Below are positions 5,143-6,704 of a stretch of DNA of 6,704 nucleotides, piece after piece. Source of the DNA: Caryophanales bacterium UBA6448. GTDB taxonomy: Bacteria; Bacillota_I; Bacilli_A; RF39; UBA660. Under the pieces are notes generated by a model. That model had not been told where the DNA came from. It searched no databases and saw nothing but the letters and a program-made list of their open reading frames with translations. A program made the translations under genes and the position numbers. The stretch spans positions 23,298 through 30,001 of the forward strand of contig DJOC01000055.1 in the NCBI GenBank assembly GCA_002439555.1, read 5' to 3'. Position 1 is the stretch's first letter. Each line of letters starts with the position of its first letter.

Positions 5143-6179
5143 AAAAGTTAAGATTACTAATTTTTTCTTTTTTATTAATTTTTCTTTCTTTTACAATTTT
5201 TTATTTTATTCCAAAAAGTTATGAACTTAAATATACTGTAAAAGGTTATAATATAATTCAAACATTTAATAATAAGAAAAAACTTTATATATTTAAGATA
5301 AATAAAGATGATATAGAGTATTTATATGCTGTTAGTGATAAATATTATCAAAATCATAAACAAATTAAAAATATTAAACAAAATGGTAACATAATTTATG
5401 TAACTAATAGTAATTTACGAAACTTTTATATTAATAAGGATAATGATAGTTATTATAGTACATATTATGAAACTAGTTTTGAGGATAAAAAGAAATATAC
5501 ATTTGATAATATTGATGTGTATAATATAAATGCTAACTTTTATATATGGAATTATTCACAGTTTATCAACATTAATTCAAAAACTAAAAAAGAAATAAAA
5601 CTATTTGATAATGATATTTATAATATAGATTTATGTACACCATTTAAGGATTATCTTTTAATTGCGGATTATAATAGTAAATATAAATTTAATAAATTTT
5701 ATTTGATAAATACTAAAAATAATAAAGTAAAAGAGGTCTCTTTAGACGAAGAAGTTTATTTTAATAGTTATTTTTTAGGCACATATAAAAAATTTATTTA
5801 CCTATATGATATGCAAAACAAAATAGAATATAAAATTAATCCTTTGAAAAATACTATTTATAAAAATAAATATGAAATTTTAAACAATAATAAGTTTGAA
5901 AAAGTAAGTGTTAATAAACTTAATAAGGGTAATGTTTCGTTTAAAGAGGACAAAGATTTTTATTTTGAATTAAATGATAATAAACTTATTTATGTTACAC
6001 CAATTAATAAGATAAATGTTACTTCTTTAGAGGTATCAAATATAATATATTCAAATAATAACGAATGTTATTTTATAAGTGATGATACACTTTATTATGC
6101 AAACAAAGATAAAATTACAAAACTTATGACTTATAGTGAATGGAAATTCAATAATGACTATATATACATTTTTAAATAA
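5139..6179 (+). CDS. Membrane-anchored protein of unknown family, beta-rich extracellular part
   Basis: I do not recognise this 346-residue protein. It begins MKKLR and has one hydrophobic segment (about 4-24) that would anchor it or act as signal peptide. The remaining 320 residues would be outside the membrane, are rich in Asn, Lys, Tyr and Ile, and have almost no long helices. Short units of the kind strand-Asn-x-Lys-x-x-Lys-strand recur, for example FININSKTKKEIKL (142-155) and FYLINTKNNKVKEVSL (187-202), with a looser copy FIYLYDMQNKIEYKI (219-233). This spacing resembles blades of a beta-propeller, but no blade signature is secure. The ATG overlaps the PH gene's stop by 4 nt (ATGA) and there is no strong ribosome binding site, so translation is probably coupled to that gene. 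Confidence 0.75.
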   Translation: MKKLRLLIFSFLLIFLSFTIFYFIPKSYELKYTVKGYNIIQTFNNKKKLYIFKINKDDIEYLYAVSDKYYQNHKQIKNIKQNGNIIYVTNSNLRNFYINKDNDSYYSTYYETSFEDKKKYTFDNIDVYNINANFYIWNYSQFININSKTKKEIKLFDNDIYNIDLCTPFKDYLLIADYNSKYKFNKFYLINTKNNKVKEVSLDEEVYFNSYFLGTYKKFIYLYDMQNKIEYKINPLKNTIYKNKYEILNNNKFEKVSVNKLNKGNVSFKEDKDFYFELNDNKLIYVTPINKINVTSLEVSNIIYSNNNECYFISDDTLYYANKDKITKLMTYSEWKFNNDYIYIFK

Positions 6180-6222
6180 CATTTTTTAAAATAAAACATA
6201 TTTTACTATAGGGGTTGATAAA

Positions 6223-6675
6223 ATGTTTGAAAAATATCGTGTAAAATCAAATGATAGTATTGAAGATATTGCTAAAATGTTTCGTACAAATAAAGAGTTT
6301 TTAGTCGACTTAAATAATTTAAGTTATGATGAAACTTTACGTGATGGTATGGATTTAATAGTTCCAAAAAACAAAGAAAAATACTTTGATACTTATACAA
6401 TAAATAAAGGAGATTCACTTTATGGTATAAGTAGAAAGTATAATATAAATCCAAATTTATTAGCCGCGATTAATGGCTTAAATCTAGATGATTATATTTA
6501 TCCAAACCAAGTAATTATGCTTCCTGTATCAGGTTATAGTTACTATGTTACGGCTGAAGGAGATACATTAAATAGTGTAGCTGACATTTTTAAAAAGAAT
6601 ATTCAAGAAGTTGTCAAAGAAAACGAAACGATTTATTTATTACCGGGACAAATTTTAGTATCACAAAGAAAATAA
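6223..6675 (+). CDS. Triple-LysM protein without signal peptide or catalytic domain
   Basis: This 150-residue protein is almost entirely three LysM domains, at about 4-48, 56-102 and 106-149. Each opens with a Y-x-V/I strand and (x)GD/ND-S/T-L/I and ends in a P-x-Q/D-x-I/L strand. The second (GDSLYGISRKYNINPNLLAAINGL) is the most canonical; the first and third are more divergent. LysM binds the glycan backbone of peptidoglycan or chitin. No hydrophobic N-terminus is present, so classical export is unlikely. In spore formers, cytosolic mother-cell LysM proteins such as SafA or SpoVID reach the cortex-coat boundary, which would suit a genome carrying cwlD; this is inference. Its ribosome binding site is AGGGG at 6210-6214, 8 nt before ATG. 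It is followed by a clear terminator. Confidence 0.85.
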   Translation: MFEKYRVKSNDSIEDIAKMFRTNKEFLVDLNNLSYDETLRDGMDLIVPKNKEKYFDTYTINKGDSLYGISRKYNINPNLLAAINGLNLDDYIYPNQVIMLPVSGYSYYVTAEGDTLNSVADIFKKNIQEVVKENETIYLLPGQILVSQRK

Positions 6676-6696
6676 TGGTGCATTGCATCATTTTTT
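6675..6696 (+). terminator. Intrinsic terminator after the LysM gene
   Basis: ATGGTGC (6675-6681) pairs with GCATCAT (6685-6691), 7 bp with one G-U, around a 3-nt ATT loop. It is followed by a run of T residues to 6696. The stem starts at the last base of the TAA stop codon. It is the cleanest terminator in the window and ends this gene group. Confidence 0.85.
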
Positions 6697-6704
6697 ATGA
6701 TTTA

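Noticed and set aside
6272..6454. Minus-strand open frame of 60 codons
   Set aside because: It lies entirely inside the LysM gene on the opposite strand, with unnatural composition (mostly Leu/Tyr).
1..6704. CRISPR array, insertion sequence or integrase
   Set aside because: No regularly spaced repeats, terminal inverted repeats, transposase or integrase motifs were found on either strand.
1..6704. Mycoplasma genetic code (TGA = Trp), suggested by the extreme AT content
   Set aside because: TGA ends two genes cleanly (556-558 and 5140-5142), Trp is encoded by TGG, and a sporulation amidase is present.

Overview
The window is strongly AT-rich with dense, almost entirely plus-strand genes and short intergenic gaps. 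TGA serves as a normal stop (556-558 and 5140-5142), so it does not use the Mycoplasma code. A CwlD-type amidase, which trims spore cortex in endospore formers, together with AGGAG/AGGTGA ribosome binding sites and low GC, points to a low-GC Firmicute (Bacillota). It could be an uncultured Bacilli or Clostridia lineage; the species cannot be named from the sequence.

Layout. (1) 1-558 is the 3' part of a DUF3800-family gene whose beginning lies outside the window. (2) 555-656 holds a near-consensus promoter whose -35 box overlaps the DUF3800 stop codon. It is followed by a compact, relatively GC-rich structured RNA of about 66 nt ending in a T7 run. Published surveys of structured RNAs describe RNA motifs next to DUF3800 genes, so this pair is the best candidate in the window for an RNA-protein system. 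(3) 671-1931 has a divergent uracil-DNA-glycosylase-like gene with four cysteines in an Fe-S-type arrangement, then cwlD. (4) 1951-4034 is a unit with its own extended -10 promoter: a GTG-started Abi_2 (AbiD/AbiF) protein with a HEPN RNase motif, followed 2 nt later by a membrane-anchored HtrA serine protease and a small terminator-like hairpin. (5) 4074-6179 is a tightly packed set: RDD membrane protein, bacterial PH-domain protein, and an unrecognised membrane-anchored protein, with 1-nt spacing and a 4-nt overlap. (6) 6223-6696 is a triple-LysM protein ending in a clear intrinsic terminator.

How the parts may relate. DUF3800 and Abi_2 are both families linked in the literature to adjacent non-coding RNAs and to defence or toxin-antitoxin behaviour. 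The remaining genes (CwlD, HtrA, RDD, PH, LysM) are envelope, stress or sporulation functions. The defence-like genes therefore sit inside an otherwise ordinary chromosomal envelope region. No transposase, integrase, tRNA, CRISPR array or phage structural gene is visible. No stretch longer than 300 bases lacks a gene; the longest gap (559-670) holds the RNA.
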